Below are positions 7,739 to 17,537 of a stretch of DNA of 64,000 nucleotides, one piece after another. Every line of letters begins with the position of its first letter. Position 1 is the stretch's first letter. This DNA comes from Pelethousia sp034933245 (GTDB lineage: Bacteria > Bacillota > Clostridia > Christensenellales > CAG-138): NCBI GenBank assembly GCA_034933245.1, contig JAYFNX010000014.1:84045-148044 (forward strand), written 5' to 3'. Made by a program: the position numbers and the translations under genes. The notes below the pieces were generated by a model, which worked only from the letters and a program-made list of their open reading frames with translations, did no database searches and was not told the DNA's origin.

Positions 7739-8622
7739 AACGGCTTCGGCGGAGCATGCTCTTCGTGCCGGGCAACAACCCCGGCATGTTGCGGGACGCC
7801 TATATTTACGGCAGCGACAGCCTGATGTTTGACCTGGAGGATTCCGTTTCCATCCGGGAGAAGGATGCGGCCCGCTTTTTGGTTTACAACGCTTTAACCA
7901 GCATCAATTACGGCCAGAAGGAGCTGGTGGTGCGCATTAACGACCTGGCAAGCGGCTTGGGCGTGCAGGATCTGGAAGCCATCGTGCGGGCTAAGCCTCA
8001 TGTGATCCGCCTGCCGAAAACGGAGACCGCCCAGGATGTGCTAGACTGCGAACGGGAGATCGAACGCATAGAGCGGGAAGCGGGGATTCCCGTGGGCCAA
8101 ACGGGGATGATGGCCGCCATTGAAAGCGGCAAGGGCGTGCTGCACGCCTATGAAATTGCCACCTCCTCCAAGCGCCTTATAGGCATCGCCCTAGGCGCCG
8201 AAGATTATGTGACGGATTTGAAAACCACCCGCAGCGATGGAACGGAGCTCTTTTTTGCCCGGAATATGATCCTAAACGCCGCCCGGGCCGCCGGAATCGA
8301 TGCCTTGGATACGGTTTTCTCCAACGTGAACGACGAGGAGGGCTTCATCCGGGAGGCAAAGCTTATCCGCCAGCTTGGGTTTGATGGGAAGAGCGTCATC
8401 AATCCCAGGCAGATTCCGCCCCTGCATGCCGTGTTCATGCCGGATGAAAAAGCGCTAGCCAAGGCGCGCGCCATTATGGAGGCCATAGAGGAAGCCCAGG
8501 CCCGGGGCAGCGGCGTAGCCAGTCTGAACGGCCGGATGATCGACAAGCCCGTGGTTCTTCGGGCCCAATATCTTATCGAGCTGGCCGAAGCGGGCCGGCG
8601 CGTAACGGTGGAGGAGGTTTAA
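7735..8622 (+). CDS. citE: Citrate lyase beta subunit (citryl-ACP lyase)
   Basis: 295 residues of the HpcH/HpaI aldolase fold. Conserved blocks include RSMLFVPGNNPGML at the N-terminus, the metal/substrate residues in LMFDLEDSV, IRLPKTE, and GAEDYVTDLKTTRS. It cleaves citryl-ACP to oxaloacetate and acetyl-ACP with Mg2+. The start overlaps the citD stop by 4 bases and citF begins 1 base after its stop, in the usual D-E-F order. Length is normal for the family. Confidence 0.96.
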   Translation: MKRLRRSMLFVPGNNPGMLRDAYIYGSDSLMFDLEDSVSIREKDAARFLVYNALTSINYGQKELVVRINDLASGLGVQDLEAIVRAKPHVIRLPKTETAQDVLDCEREIERIEREAGIPVGQTGMMAAIESGKGVLHAYEIATSSKRLIGIALGAEDYVTDLKTTRSDGTELFFARNMILNAARAAGIDALDTVFSNVNDEEGFIREAKLIRQLGFDGKSVINPRQIPPLHAVFMPDEKALAKARAIMEAIEEAQARGSGVASLNGRMIDKPVVLRAQYLIELAEAGRRVTVEEV

Positions 8623-8623
8623 G

Positions 8624-10156
8624 ATGGCATTGGATATGAGCGGCATTCCCCACATCGCGGAAATCAGCGCGCAGCACGGGCCCTTTACGGGCGTGCCTGA
8701 AAAAGCGTCCCATACCTTTTTTGAACGCATGCGTTACGATAATAAAATTGTGCACAGCCTCCGGGAGGCCATCGAAAAGAGCGGCCTGCAGGACGGCATG
8801 ACCATCTCCTTCCATCACCATTTCCGCAACGGGGACTATGTGGTCAACATGGTGTTGGAAGAGATCGCCAAAATGGGCATTAAAAATCTTACTTTGGCGG
8901 CCAGTTCCCTTACCAGCATCCATGCCCCTCTTGTGGGCCATATTAAAAACGGCGTGATTACCCATGTGGAAACCAGCGGCCTTCGGGGCGATTTGGCCGA
9001 GGCTGTTTCCGCCGGGCTTATGGATTTCCCCGTGGTGTTCCGCAGCCACGGCGGCCGCGCCGCAGCCATTGAAAGCCAGGAACTCCATATCGACGTGGCC
9101 TTTTTGGGTGCCCCCAGCTGCGATCCTTACGGCAATGCAAACGGCTATAACCGGGATGCGGAGGGCGGCTCCTGCTGCGGTTCCATGGGCTATGCCAAAT
9201 TGGACGCCCTCTATGCGGACAAAACCGTCATCATCACGGACCATATCGTTCGTTTCCCCAATGCACCATTCGGCATTCCCGAATCCAATGTGGATTATGT
9301 GGTGTGCGTGGATAATATCGGCGATCCAAACGGCATCATGAGCGGCGCCACCCGCTTTACCAAAAACCCCAAGGAACTTCTGATCGCCAAAATGGCGGCG
9401 GATGTAATCGAGATGAGCGGTTATTTTTACGACGGCTTCTCCATGCAGATGGGTAGCGGCGGCGCCAGTTTGGCGACAGCCCGCTTCCTGCGGGAAAAGA
9501 TGCTGGAAAAAAAGCTGACCGCCCGCTTTGCCTTGGGCGGCATTACGGGCCAGATCGTGGAAATGCATGAGGAAGGGCTCATCGAAAAAATCTTGGACGT
9601 CCAGTCCTTCGACCTTACCGCGGCAAACTCCCTCAAGAGCAACCGTTTCCACCAGCAGATCGACGCCTCCTTTTATGCCAGCTACCTCAACCACGGCGCG
9701 GCTGTGGACCAGTTGGATTTTGTCGTGCTCTCGGCGCTGGAACTGGATACGGACTTTAATGTAAACGTGCTTACAGGCAGCGACGGCGTGATCCGGGGCG
9801 CCATTGGCGGCCACCCCGATACAGCCGCAGGCGCGGCCCTCTCCGTGGTGGTAGCGCCCCTTATGCGGGGCCGTATTCCCAGCATCGTCCGCCGGGTAAA
9901 CACGGTGGTTACCCCTGGTGATACGGTGGACGTTGTGGTGACGGACCAAGGCGTGGCGGTGCATCCCCGCCGAGCGGAGCTAAAGGCCCGGCTGATTAGC
10001 GCCGGGATGCCCGTATATGAAATCGAACAGCTTCGGGAGCGGGCGGAGCGCATCGTGGGTGCGCCCGAGCCTATCCGCTATAAGGATAAAATCGTAGGTG
10101 TCGTTATGTATCGGGATAATCGGGTTATTGATGTGATCCGTCAAGTGGAACCATGA
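8624..10156 (+). CDS. citF: Citrate lyase alpha subunit (citrate:acetyl-ACP transferase)
   Basis: 510 residues, full length. Recognisable blocks: TISFHHHFRNGDYVVN near the N-terminus, LGAPSCDPYGNANG, GSGGASLATARFL and the C-terminal VTDQGVAVHPRR. The subunit exchanges the acetyl group on CitD for citrate, producing citryl-ACP for CitE. The ATG has GAGGAGG 7 bases upstream, inside the end of citE. The stop overlaps the citC start (ATGA). No defects seen. Confidence 0.96.
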   Translation: MALDMSGIPHIAEISAQHGPFTGVPEKASHTFFERMRYDNKIVHSLREAIEKSGLQDGMTISFHHHFRNGDYVVNMVLEEIAKMGIKNLTLAASSLTSIHAPLVGHIKNGVITHVETSGLRGDLAEAVSAGLMDFPVVFRSHGGRAAAIESQELHIDVAFLGAPSCDPYGNANGYNRDAEGGSCCGSMGYAKLDALYADKTVIITDHIVRFPNAPFGIPESNVDYVVCVDNIGDPNGIMSGATRFTKNPKELLIAKMAADVIEMSGYFYDGFSMQMGSGGASLATARFLREKMLEKKLTARFALGGITGQIVEMHEEGLIEKILDVQSFDLTAANSLKSNRFHQQIDASFYASYLNHGAAVDQLDFVVLSALELDTDFNVNVLTGSDGVIRGAIGGHPDTAAGAALSVVVAPLMRGRIPSIVRRVNTVVTPGDTVDVVVTDQGVAVHPRRAELKARLISAGMPVYEIEQLRERAERIVGAPEPIRYKDKIVGVVMYRDNRVIDVIRQVEP

Positions 10157-11118
10157 GCGAGCTTCTTGCGGCCAGCCCCATAAAGGGACAAAGGCTGGAA
10201 GAAACCCGGCTCTTTTTGGCGCGGCATGGCGTTAAAATGGGCGATGATGCAGACTATACCGTTCTATTGATGGAAGGGGACGCGATTTTAGCGGCGGGCT
10301 CCTTATGCGGTAACGTCCTCAAATACGTTGCCGTGGAGCAAAGCGCCCAAGGTGAAGGGGCTTGCGCCCGTATCGTCAGCGAGCTGGTAAGCGAGGCGTA
10401 CCGCCGAAACCGCACCCATCTTTTCCTTTATACCAAACCGGAAAATGCGCCCTTGTTCCGTTCCCTGGGGTTTTACGACGTGATCGCCGCCGGGGATATC
10501 GCTATGCTGGAGAACCGCCGGGGTGGGCTGGATGCTTACCTTGCCTCCCTCTCCCAGGGGACGGGCCGGCAGGGGGCCGTGGTGATGAACTGCGCCCCTT
10601 TTACCCTGGGCCACCGCTATCTGGTAGAGGAAGCGGCCAAATCCGTGGATACCTTGCATCTGTTCGTGGTGAGCCAGGCTTGGGGCCCCTTTTCCCCGGA
10701 AAAGCGGTTTGCCATGGTAAAGGCGGGAACCGCGGATATTCTGAATATCCTTCTGCATGAATGCGGAAGCTATTTAGTATCCGCAGCCACCTTCCCCACG
10801 TATTTTATTAAGGAACAGGGCCGGGCCGAAGCCGCGCAGGCGGATCTGGATATTGCCCTATTCTGCCGGAAGATCGCCCCGGCCCTGTCCATTTCCGTGC
10901 GTTTCGTCGGCACGGAGCCTTACTGCCCTGTGACCGCCCGTTACAACATCCGCCTTGCGGAGGAACTGCCCCGCTTCGGCATCGAGTTGGTGGAGCTGCC
11001 CCGCAGAGACGGAATCAGCGCAAGCGAGGTGCGCCGGGCTATGGCCGCGGGAAACTGGGAAAGGGTGCGGCAGCTTGTGCCGCAAAGCACCTATGACGCC
11101 CTGCGAGGTGACGCTTAA
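10153..11118 (+). CDS. citC: [Citrate (pro-3S)-lyase] ligase
   Basis: 321 residues. The N-terminal ~130 residues form a GNAT-like domain (VAVEQSAQGEGACARIV), and the rest a nucleotidyltransferase-type ligase: MNCAPFTLGHRYLVEEAA is the characteristic block with the HxGH-like site modified to LGHRYL, and ISASEVR near the C-terminus is the second nucleotide motif. CitC acetylates the CitD prosthetic group using ATP and acetate, activating the lyase. Its 3' end overlaps the citXG start by 26 bases. Confidence 0.95.
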   Translation: MSELLAASPIKGQRLEETRLFLARHGVKMGDDADYTVLLMEGDAILAAGSLCGNVLKYVAVEQSAQGEGACARIVSELVSEAYRRNRTHLFLYTKPENAPLFRSLGFYDVIAAGDIAMLENRRGGLDAYLASLSQGTGRQGAVVMNCAPFTLGHRYLVEEAAKSVDTLHLFVVSQAWGPFSPEKRFAMVKAGTADILNILLHECGSYLVSAATFPTYFIKEQGRAEAAQADLDIALFCRKIAPALSISVRFVGTEPYCPVTARYNIRLAEELPRFGIELVELPRRDGISASEVRRAMAAGNWERVRQLVPQSTYDALRGDA

Positions 11119-12394
11119 TCAAATATTGGAAGCCCGGGAGCGCCGGGCCATTCTTCAGCGGAGCACCCTGCATGAATATGGGGCGCCCCTGCTTTCTTTT
11201 ACCATGAATCTGGCCGGCCCCATCAAACGGAGCCCCCTTTCTGATTTTGCTTTTCAGGCGGGAGAGCGCATGATCGCCGCCCAAGGCTGGCCCATTAAGC
11301 AGCACATCCGCCTTTGCCAAGCCACTGGTTCCGAAGCCGTTTACGCGGTTGATCTCCCGGCGCCCGCCTTGAAGGAGGCGGCCGTCGCCATGGAAGAAGC
11401 CTTGCCTTTGGGCCGCCTTTTCGATATGGATGTGATCGGCTTGGACGGAATGAAGCTGCCCAGGCAGATCCAACGCCCCTGCCTGGTTTGCGGCGGGCCC
11501 GCCGCCGTTTGCGCACGAAGCCGGGCGCACGGCTTAAAGGCGGTGCAAGCCGCCACCCATGTTCTGCTTGCAGGTTTTGCGGCGGATACCCTAGGGCAGG
11601 CCGCCCGGTGGGCGCTTCTGGAGGAGGTTTATCTCACCCCCAAGCCCGGCCTGGTGGATAGGGCCAATGCCGGGGCCCATCAGGATATGGATCTCAGAAC
11701 TTTCGAGCGGAGCGCGGCGGCCCTTTTCCCGTATTTCCGCCAAGCTGTTCTGGCGGGTCTTGCCCAGGGCGCTTACGCGCCCGCCATGGCAGCCCTAAGG
11801 CAGGCGGGGCTTGAAGCGGAAGCCGCTATGTTCTCCGCCACCGGCGGCGTCAATACCCACAAGGGCCTTATTTACGCCATGGGCCTGCTGCTTTGCGGCA
11901 TGGGGCAAAGCCTTGCCGGCCACGGGGAAAACTACCTGCTTCATGCCCGGCGCTTAGCCAGCGTGGGTTTGGAGGAAGCGCTTCAAAAGGCAAAAAGCGC
12001 GCCGCGGAGCCACGGAGAGCGCATCTATTCCCAAACGGGTCTTCTGGGCGCCCGGGGCGAAGCGGCGGCGGGTTTTCCTACGGCCGTAAAAACCCACGAG
12101 GCTCTCCGGTCCTTCCGGCGGAGCATGCCCGAAGAAAGCGCCCGCATCCTGGCGCTGCTCGCCTCTATGGCGGAATTGACGGACACAAACCTGCTGCACC
12201 GGGGCGGGGAAGACGGCCTGCGCTTTGTGCAGCGGGAAGCCCGGCGCCTCCTTACCCTTCCGCAATCCGCCCTTATGGATTCCCTGGGAAGTTTTGACGC
12301 GGCCTGCATCAGCCGGGGGCTGAGCCCCGGCGGCAGTGCGGACATGCTGGCCCTTGCCCTTTTTTTGGATCGGGCGGAGGATTGGATGCCCTAG
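11093..12394 (+). CDS. citXG: Fused CitX-CitG, citrate lyase prosthetic-group synthesis and transfer
   Basis: 433 residues with two domains. Residues ~1-150 are CitX (apo-ACP nucleotidyltransferase): LNQILEARERRAIL, then LAGPIK, ending in a CLVCGGPAAVCARSRAH block. Residues ~165-433 are CitG (triphosphoribosyl-dephospho-CoA synthase): LLEEVYLTPKPGLVDRAN and TGGVNTHKGLIYAMG. CitG makes the cofactor precursor from ATP and dephospho-CoA, and CitX attaches it to CitD. Fusion of the two is known in some bacteria, such as Haemophilus. The ATG at 11093 lies within citC; a GTG at 11108 is the alternative. The frame extending further upstream overlaps citC and is rejected. Confidence 0.92.
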   Translation: MTPCEVTLNQILEARERRAILQRSTLHEYGAPLLSFTMNLAGPIKRSPLSDFAFQAGERMIAAQGWPIKQHIRLCQATGSEAVYAVDLPAPALKEAAVAMEEALPLGRLFDMDVIGLDGMKLPRQIQRPCLVCGGPAAVCARSRAHGLKAVQAATHVLLAGFAADTLGQAARWALLEEVYLTPKPGLVDRANAGAHQDMDLRTFERSAAALFPYFRQAVLAGLAQGAYAPAMAALRQAGLEAEAAMFSATGGVNTHKGLIYAMGLLLCGMGQSLAGHGENYLLHARRLASVGLEEALQKAKSAPRSHGERIYSQTGLLGARGEAAAGFPTAVKTHEALRSFRRSMPEESARILALLASMAELTDTNLLHRGGEDGLRFVQREARRLLTLPQSALMDSLGSFDAACISRGLSPGGSADMLALALFLDRAEDWMP

Positions 12395-12487
12395 TGGACA
12401 TATTCCGTCGCCGCGCAAAAAATCTTGGAGGGCCGTTGTTTTCGGTTTCGGCAGCAAGCGTTCCTGTTTGCCCGGCCTTTCATCCCC

Positions 12488-15400
12488 TTAGAACAGTTGC
12501 ATCTGCTCGGCCTGCTTGCCCCTTTGCGGCATTCTTCCGGAAGAAATGGCCAGCTCCGCTGCAAAGGCGGAAGGCGCTCCGCTTCCCGTAAGGATCAGTT
12601 CCTCTCGCGCCCGGGTCATTCCCACATAAAGCAAACGACGCTCTTCTTCCACATCCGTTTCCGCGCCCTCCCGTTCCAGCGGCAAAACCCCGGCGTTCAG
12701 CCCGGCAAGAAGCACCACGGGAAATTCCAAGCCCTTGGCGCCGTGGAGGGTCATGAGACGAACGGCGCCGGAGGCATAGCGTTTCCCCGAAGCCCGACGG
12801 ATATCCCCTTCTTGCCCAAGCACCAGGGTTTGTATGAAATCCTCCATGGATTCGTGAAATACGGCGGCATTCATCAAACGTTCCATCTCGCCCCCGCCCC
12901 CGTGTTCTTTTGCCCATGTCTCCAGCAGGCGGCGCGGCTTTTCTTTTTTGACCCTGGGCAGGTAGGCCTCCACCGCATCCAGCCATAGGGCTAAGTGTGC
13001 AAAAGCGCCGACCCGCTCCCGAAGAATGGCGGCGTCCGGTTCCGGCATGGGCGCGTATGCTCTAGCGGCTCGGGCGATCAGATCCGCCGGGCAATGCCAT
13101 ACCAGTTCCAAGCAGGCGGAAAGGGCCCGTACATCCTCCGGCGCGGCGAGGGAACGGAAAAAAGCCAGGGCTCCCTGCACCGCCCCATCCTGCAAATAAT
13201 CTTCCCGGCCCGAAACGACGCAGGGAATGCTGTCATGCCGCAAGCAGCTTTCGATTAAATCCAACTGCCTGTGGGTGCGGCAAAGAACGGCCATTTCGGA
13301 AAAAGCCCGGGCAGGTCCTTCCGCCTGTACGGTTCCCGCCTCCAGCATATCCACGCCCCCGGCCAGACGGCCGATCTCTTTTGCAATAAAGACCGCCTCG
13401 GAAAAGGGGGCGTTTCCTTGCATAAACCGAACCGCTACCCCGGATGCGCGGTTTGGATGAAGCCTGCGGGGCCCGCCGGCGTTATGGGCGATAAGCTTCT
13501 GCGCGCTTGCCAGAATCTCGGGGGTGGAGCGATAATTTTCCACTAGGGAAAGGATCGTAAGCTCGGGCAGCGCTTGCCGTAGTTCTGCAAAGCAGGCGGC
13601 GCTGGCTCCCCGGAAGCCATAGATGGACTGATCCGGATCCCCAATGGCAAAGAGGCTCTCTCCCCGGGCCGCCCAATGGAGCACCAAGCTGCGCTGCACC
13701 CCGTTGATATCCTGAAATTCATCCACCAACAGATGATTGAAGCAGCGCAAGCCGGAAACGTCCGCTTCCAATGCCTCCAGCAGCAAATCGTCCAGATCCC
13801 TTGCGTTGCGTTCCTGCAAGGCCTGTTCATACGCCTCGTACAGCGCCGGATCCATGCCCGCCCGATCAGGGCTGACCCCATTTTTTATGGAGCCGATGGC
13901 CTCCAGCGCCTTGGCGGGTGAGCCTTTATCCCCCCGTTCCGCCATGATCTCCCGAAGCATCGGCAGAGCCTCTTCCCGTCCGATCAGCGCCTTATGCGGA
14001 AGCATTTGCAGGCAAATGGCATGAAAGGTGCCGATGGTAATCCCCCGAGCCCCACGCTTTCCCCCCAGGCCCGCTTCAATTCGCTCGCGCAGTTCCGCCG
14101 CGGCCAAATTGGTAAAGGTGACGGCGGTAATTTCCTTTGGTTTTACGCCCTTCGTCCGAATCAACCACAGGATACGCGCGGCAAGGGTGCCGGTTTTTCC
14201 CGTGCCGGGCCCGGCCACCACTGCTACAGCCCGTTCCGGCGCCTCCGCCGCCCGGCGCTGCGCCGGGTTCAGGTCCAGCGCCCGTTCTTCTTTTCTTCCT
14301 TCTTCCTTCGCGGTAAGCGCCGGGGAAGTAGGCGCTGCTTCCTTCTTTTTTTGTACGGATGGAACCGCAAGGTTGAAAAGCGCCGTTTGTCCCCGAAGGG
14401 ACTCCAGTTCCCCGGGCCCAAAAACAGAAATGATGCCGTATTCGCCATCGTACCCGGCCTGGGGGCATACCTCCCCGGCCCGAAGGCGGCGGATACCTTC
14501 GGATAAGATGGGCCCGGCCGCTTGTTCAATATCGGCCAACGGGACTTGGCGCAGGATATTGAATTCCGAACCAAGGGCATGCAAAAGGGCAAAATAGGCT
14601 GCCTGCACTTTTTTCGAAGCGGCGGAAAAGCCCATGCCTGCTGCCATAATCTCCGGAAGCGGAACCAGCCTCTCGAAGGGCTTAGCACCGGCAGGGACGT
14701 ATCCTTCGGGCCGGTCCGCCAAGGTTTCCACCCGGTGTTCCACCCCGATGGTGAGCTTGCGGCCGCATACGGGGCACAGGCCTCCCAACCGCTTGGTTTC
14801 TTCCGGGGCGAGGCATATCCCGCAGGCACGGTGGCCATCCAGGTGGTATTTCCCTTCCTCCGGGAAAAACTCCACGGTGCCCCCAAAGGCCTCGCCCGTT
14901 TCCAGGGCTCGCGCCAAAGCGGCATAACCCATGGTGCCTTCCAGCAGGTTGGCCTCCCGTCCCAGCTTGGCGGGTGAGTGGGCATCCGAATTGGAGATTA
15001 ACGTACGGCCATCCAAGGCGCTTACCCGCCAGATCATGGGCGGGTCTGCGGAAAGGCCGGTTTCCAGCGCATGGATATGGGAAGCCAGATCCCCAAAGCA
15101 CTCTTCTACGGATGCGAAGGCGGAAAAGGCTCCCAGCATGGAAAAATGCGGCGTCCAAATATGGGCGGGAATAAAGACGGCACTCGGGCAGGTTTCCAGG
15201 GTAATCTCCAGCAGATCTCGGCTATCCAGCCCCAGGATGGGCCGCCCGTCGGAATGGATGTTGCCGATGGCTTCCAGGCGATGGGAAAGGCTTTCCGCCG
15301 CCTCCAAGCTGGGCAGTAGGATGAGGTTATGCACCTTACGGGTTTTCCCATCCCGCTTGTAAATGCAGCTGATTTCGCCGGAAATCACAAAGCGCGGTTG

Positions 15401-15640
15401 CGCCCCGCCTACTGCCGAGGCTTCCGGCAGCCCGGCCCCCTCCCGCAGTACGTAAAGCCCTTCTTCCGCTTCCTCCAAATTGGCCGCCAGTTCCGCCCGC
15501 CAGGCAGGGTGGGTGAAATCCCCCGTTCCCAAAAGGTCGATTCCTTTATATCGCGCCCACAGGTCCAAATGGGGCGCATCACAGTCTCTGCTGGTAGCAC
15601 GGGAATATTTTGAATGAATATGCAAATCCGCCGTATACAT
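12488..15640 (-). CDS. Endonuclease Q-like nuclease fused to UvrD/PcrA-type DNA helicase
   Basis: 1050 residues, two modules. Residues 1-425 look like endonuclease Q: a PHP metal site (DLHIHSKYS at 5-13, NSDAHS at ~217-222), a four-Cys zinc finger (Cys273, 276, 289, 292) and a following helical region. EndoQ proteins cut DNA 5' of deaminated bases. After a charged linker (~428-456) comes a superfamily 1A helicase: GPGTGKT at 477-483, VDEFQDINGVQ, GDPDQSIYGFRG, LHGAKGLEF and YVGMTRAREEL. All main helicase motifs are intact. The ATG at 15640 follows AAGGGGGAG. The gene stands alone, convergent with the cit operon and divergent from the TRAP operon. Confidence 0.88.
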   Translation of the reverse strand: MYTADLHIHSKYSRATSRDCDAPHLDLWARYKGIDLLGTGDFTHPAWRAELAANLEEAEEGLYVLREGAGLPEASAVGGAQPRFVISGEISCIYKRDGKTRKVHNLILLPSLEAAESLSHRLEAIGNIHSDGRPILGLDSRDLLEITLETCPSAVFIPAHIWTPHFSMLGAFSAFASVEECFGDLASHIHALETGLSADPPMIWRVSALDGRTLISNSDAHSPAKLGREANLLEGTMGYAALARALETGEAFGGTVEFFPEEGKYHLDGHRACGICLAPEETKRLGGLCPVCGRKLTIGVEHRVETLADRPEGYVPAGAKPFERLVPLPEIMAAGMGFSAASKKVQAAYFALLHALGSEFNILRQVPLADIEQAAGPILSEGIRRLRAGEVCPQAGYDGEYGIISVFGPGELESLRGQTALFNLAVPSVQKKKEAAPTSPALTAKEEGRKEERALDLNPAQRRAAEAPERAVAVVAGPGTGKTGTLAARILWLIRTKGVKPKEITAVTFTNLAAAELRERIEAGLGGKRGARGITIGTFHAICLQMLPHKALIGREEALPMLREIMAERGDKGSPAKALEAIGSIKNGVSPDRAGMDPALYEAYEQALQERNARDLDDLLLEALEADVSGLRCFNHLLVDEFQDINGVQRSLVLHWAARGESLFAIGDPDQSIYGFRGASAACFAELRQALPELTILSLVENYRSTPEILASAQKLIAHNAGGPRRLHPNRASGVAVRFMQGNAPFSEAVFIAKEIGRLAGGVDMLEAGTVQAEGPARAFSEMAVLCRTHRQLDLIESCLRHDSIPCVVSGREDYLQDGAVQGALAFFRSLAAPEDVRALSACLELVWHCPADLIARAARAYAPMPEPDAAILRERVGAFAHLALWLDAVEAYLPRVKKEKPRRLLETWAKEHGGGGEMERLMNAAVFHESMEDFIQTLVLGQEGDIRRASGKRYASGAVRLMTLHGAKGLEFPVVLLAGLNAGVLPLEREGAETDVEEERRLLYVGMTRAREELILTGSGAPSAFAAELAISSGRMPQRGKQAEQMQLF

Positions 15641-15705
15641 AATTACTCCCCCTTGTGAATACTGGGAATATTATAGCCTAATTATGGCCGAATTTGCAAA
15701 AAGTC

Positions 15706-15734
15706 TTGAAATGAGATAAAAAAACAGGTATCCT
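15706..15734 (+). promoter_or_regulatory. Promoter of the TAXI-TRAP operon
   Basis: TTGAAA, 17 bases, TATCCT on the plus strand, followed by a leader of about 110 bases before the ATG at 15850. It sits in the divergent gap with the helicase gene. Confidence 0.6.
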
Positions 15735-15849
15735 ATATATGTTCATATATATTTTCTTTTTGTCTTGAATGCAGATTTATATTGGTTAGGATGTCCGTGT
15801 TTTGGGGGAACCCGTATACGGGCGTAAAAATAAAGGAGGGTAACAAAAC

Positions 15850-16914
15850 ATGATGAAGAAGCTGCTTTCCCTGTTTCTCGTTGCACTTTTAGCGCTGGCC
15901 GCCGTCGCCTGCTCCCCCGCGGCACCTGCCGCCGAGCCTGAATCACAGCCTGCCGAATCACAGCCCGCCGATTCGCAGCCTGCTGCCGAAGCGCCCGAAG
16001 AACCCGCCGCGCCCGAGGGCGGCATTCCCACACTCCAACGTTTGCTCATGGTTACCGGCGGCGATGCCGGCACGTATTACGCCTTGGGCGGCGTGGTAGC
16101 CAACGTACTAACCGAAAAAGTAGACAATCTGGAAGTTACCGCCACCACCTCCGGCGCATCTGCGGCGAATGCCCGTGCCCTCAATAACGGAGAAGCGGAA
16201 CTGGCCATTTTGCAGAACGACGTGCTGGGCTATGCCTATGAAGGCGTGGATTCCATGGCGGATGACGGCGCAATGCCCAAGCTGCGCGCCATCGCGGGCA
16301 TGTATCCCGAAGTGATTCAGCTCGTGGCCCTCAAGTCCTCCGGCATCAACACCATTGCGGATCTCAAGGGCAAGAAGGTTTGCGTGGGTGACGCGGGCTC
16401 CGGTTCCGAAGTCAACGCCAAGCAGATTCTTGCTGCCGCCGGCCTTTCCTACGATGATTTTGATGTGCAGTACCTGAGCTTCTCCGAGGCTTCCACCGCT
16501 ATGCAAAACGGCACCGTGGATGCGGCTTTCGCCACCTCCGCCCTGCCCAACACCGCCATTGTGGAGCTATCCAACATGGCCGAGGTCGTAGTGGTTCCCA
16601 TTGACGACGCTACGGCGGATGCCCTTGTGGCTGCCCATCCCTTCTATGCCAAAACCACCATCGGCGCGGATGTATACAACGTGGCCGCCGCGGATTCCGT
16701 AGCCATCATCGCCACGCTGGCCTGCACGGAGGACATGGATGAGGAAGTAGCTTACCAAATCACCAAGGCCCTCTTCGAGCAGAAGGAGGCCATTGCTGCC
16801 GGCCATACCCGTGGCAATGACCTGGATATCGCCAAGGCTGCGGATGGTATTACGGTTCCCTTCCATCCCGGCGCGGTTCGCTACTATGCGGAGCAGGGCA
16901 TTACGGTAGAATAG
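15850..16914 (+). CDS. TAXI-family TRAP transporter solute-binding lipoprotein
   Basis: 354 residues. Residues 1-21 form a lipoprotein signal with lipobox LAAVAC (Cys21), then a Glu/Ala/Pro-rich tether to about residue 58. The mature domain has the TAXI signature: GGDAGTYYALGG near the start, TSGASAANARALNNGEAELAI and LKGKKVCVGDAGSGSEVNAK. These proteins capture carboxylates such as glutamate, succinate or related acids outside the membrane and hand them to a fused TRAP permease. AAAGGAGGG lies 8 bases upstream of the ATG. The DUF1850 and permease genes follow on the same strand. Confidence 0.94.
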   Translation: MMKKLLSLFLVALLALAAVACSPAAPAAEPESQPAESQPADSQPAAEAPEEPAAPEGGIPTLQRLLMVTGGDAGTYYALGGVVANVLTEKVDNLEVTATTSGASAANARALNNGEAELAILQNDVLGYAYEGVDSMADDGAMPKLRAIAGMYPEVIQLVALKSSGINTIADLKGKKVCVGDAGSGSEVNAKQILAAAGLSYDDFDVQYLSFSEASTAMQNGTVDAAFATSALPNTAIVELSNMAEVVVVPIDDATADALVAAHPFYAKTTIGADVYNVAAADSVAIIATLACTEDMDEEVAYQITKALFEQKEAIAAGHTRGNDLDIAKAADGITVPFHPGAVRYYAEQGITVE

Positions 16915-16934
16915 CGCGCCTGCGCACCGCTAAC

Positions 16935-17474
16935 ATGAACGTTTTTCATCATCAAGTCAGGCAGGGGGGCAAGCGGCTTGTCCCCCTGCTAATCAGTTTT
17001 ATTGTGTTGCTTGCCCTGCTGTTTGTAGGGTTTGCCCCCCTCATGGATGGTCTCACCGTGCGGGACGGCCGCACGGGCAAGTTGCTTTTGGCGTTGCCCA
17101 TCCGCCAGGAAGAGACCTTTTCCATCCGGTATATTCATTCCGTCAACCTCTCCCCCGTCATCGATACCCTGCAATGGTCCGGGCAGGATCTGGTTCTTAG
17201 AACCACCCTTTTCTCCGACTACGGCTGGGGAATGCCCGTATTGGCAGACGGCATCGGCACGCATTTCGAGCACACGCCGGACGGGTTTCTCATTTCAGGA
17301 ATTGATAAAGCCCAAGCAAGCGTTCCGATCCTGCTTCAACAGGTGCCGGATCATCATATCCTATATAGGGGCAGGGAAATCAGCCTTTTAAAGTTAGCCG
17401 GTTCAGGTGCATTTTTGCGCATTGCAGGTGAGCGGATGAATCTTTTGGCGTTTTTTACGCATTCGCAAGCCTAA
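16935..17474 (+). CDS. DUF1850 domain-containing protein
   Basis: 179 residues: one N-terminal membrane helix (LVPLLISFIVLLALLFVGF, about 18-36) and a ~120-residue extracytoplasmic domain containing FSIRYIHSVNLSPV, the block that marks DUF1850. The family is usually encoded between or beside TAXI-TRAP genes, as here, and is presumed to assist that transporter; its exact job is not known. It begins 20 bases after the binding-protein gene; the ATG at 16935 has no strong ribosome site, so the start may differ slightly. Confidence 0.8.
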   Translation: MNVFHHQVRQGGKRLVPLLISFIVLLALLFVGFAPLMDGLTVRDGRTGKLLLALPIRQEETFSIRYIHSVNLSPVIDTLQWSGQDLVLRTTLFSDYGWGMPVLADGIGTHFEHTPDGFLISGIDKAQASVPILLQQVPDHHILYRGREISLLKLAGSGAFLRIAGERMNLLAFFTHSQA

Positions 17475-17537
17475 TTGCCTTGCCCCTTCATCTTTGGGCG
17501 GCAATATTTTTTAATTTCTTATATGGGAGGAAACCAT

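Noticed and set aside
8573..9964. 463-codon minus-strand frame opposite citF.
   Set aside because: Antisense shadow of citF caused by codon bias; His-rich, no domain.
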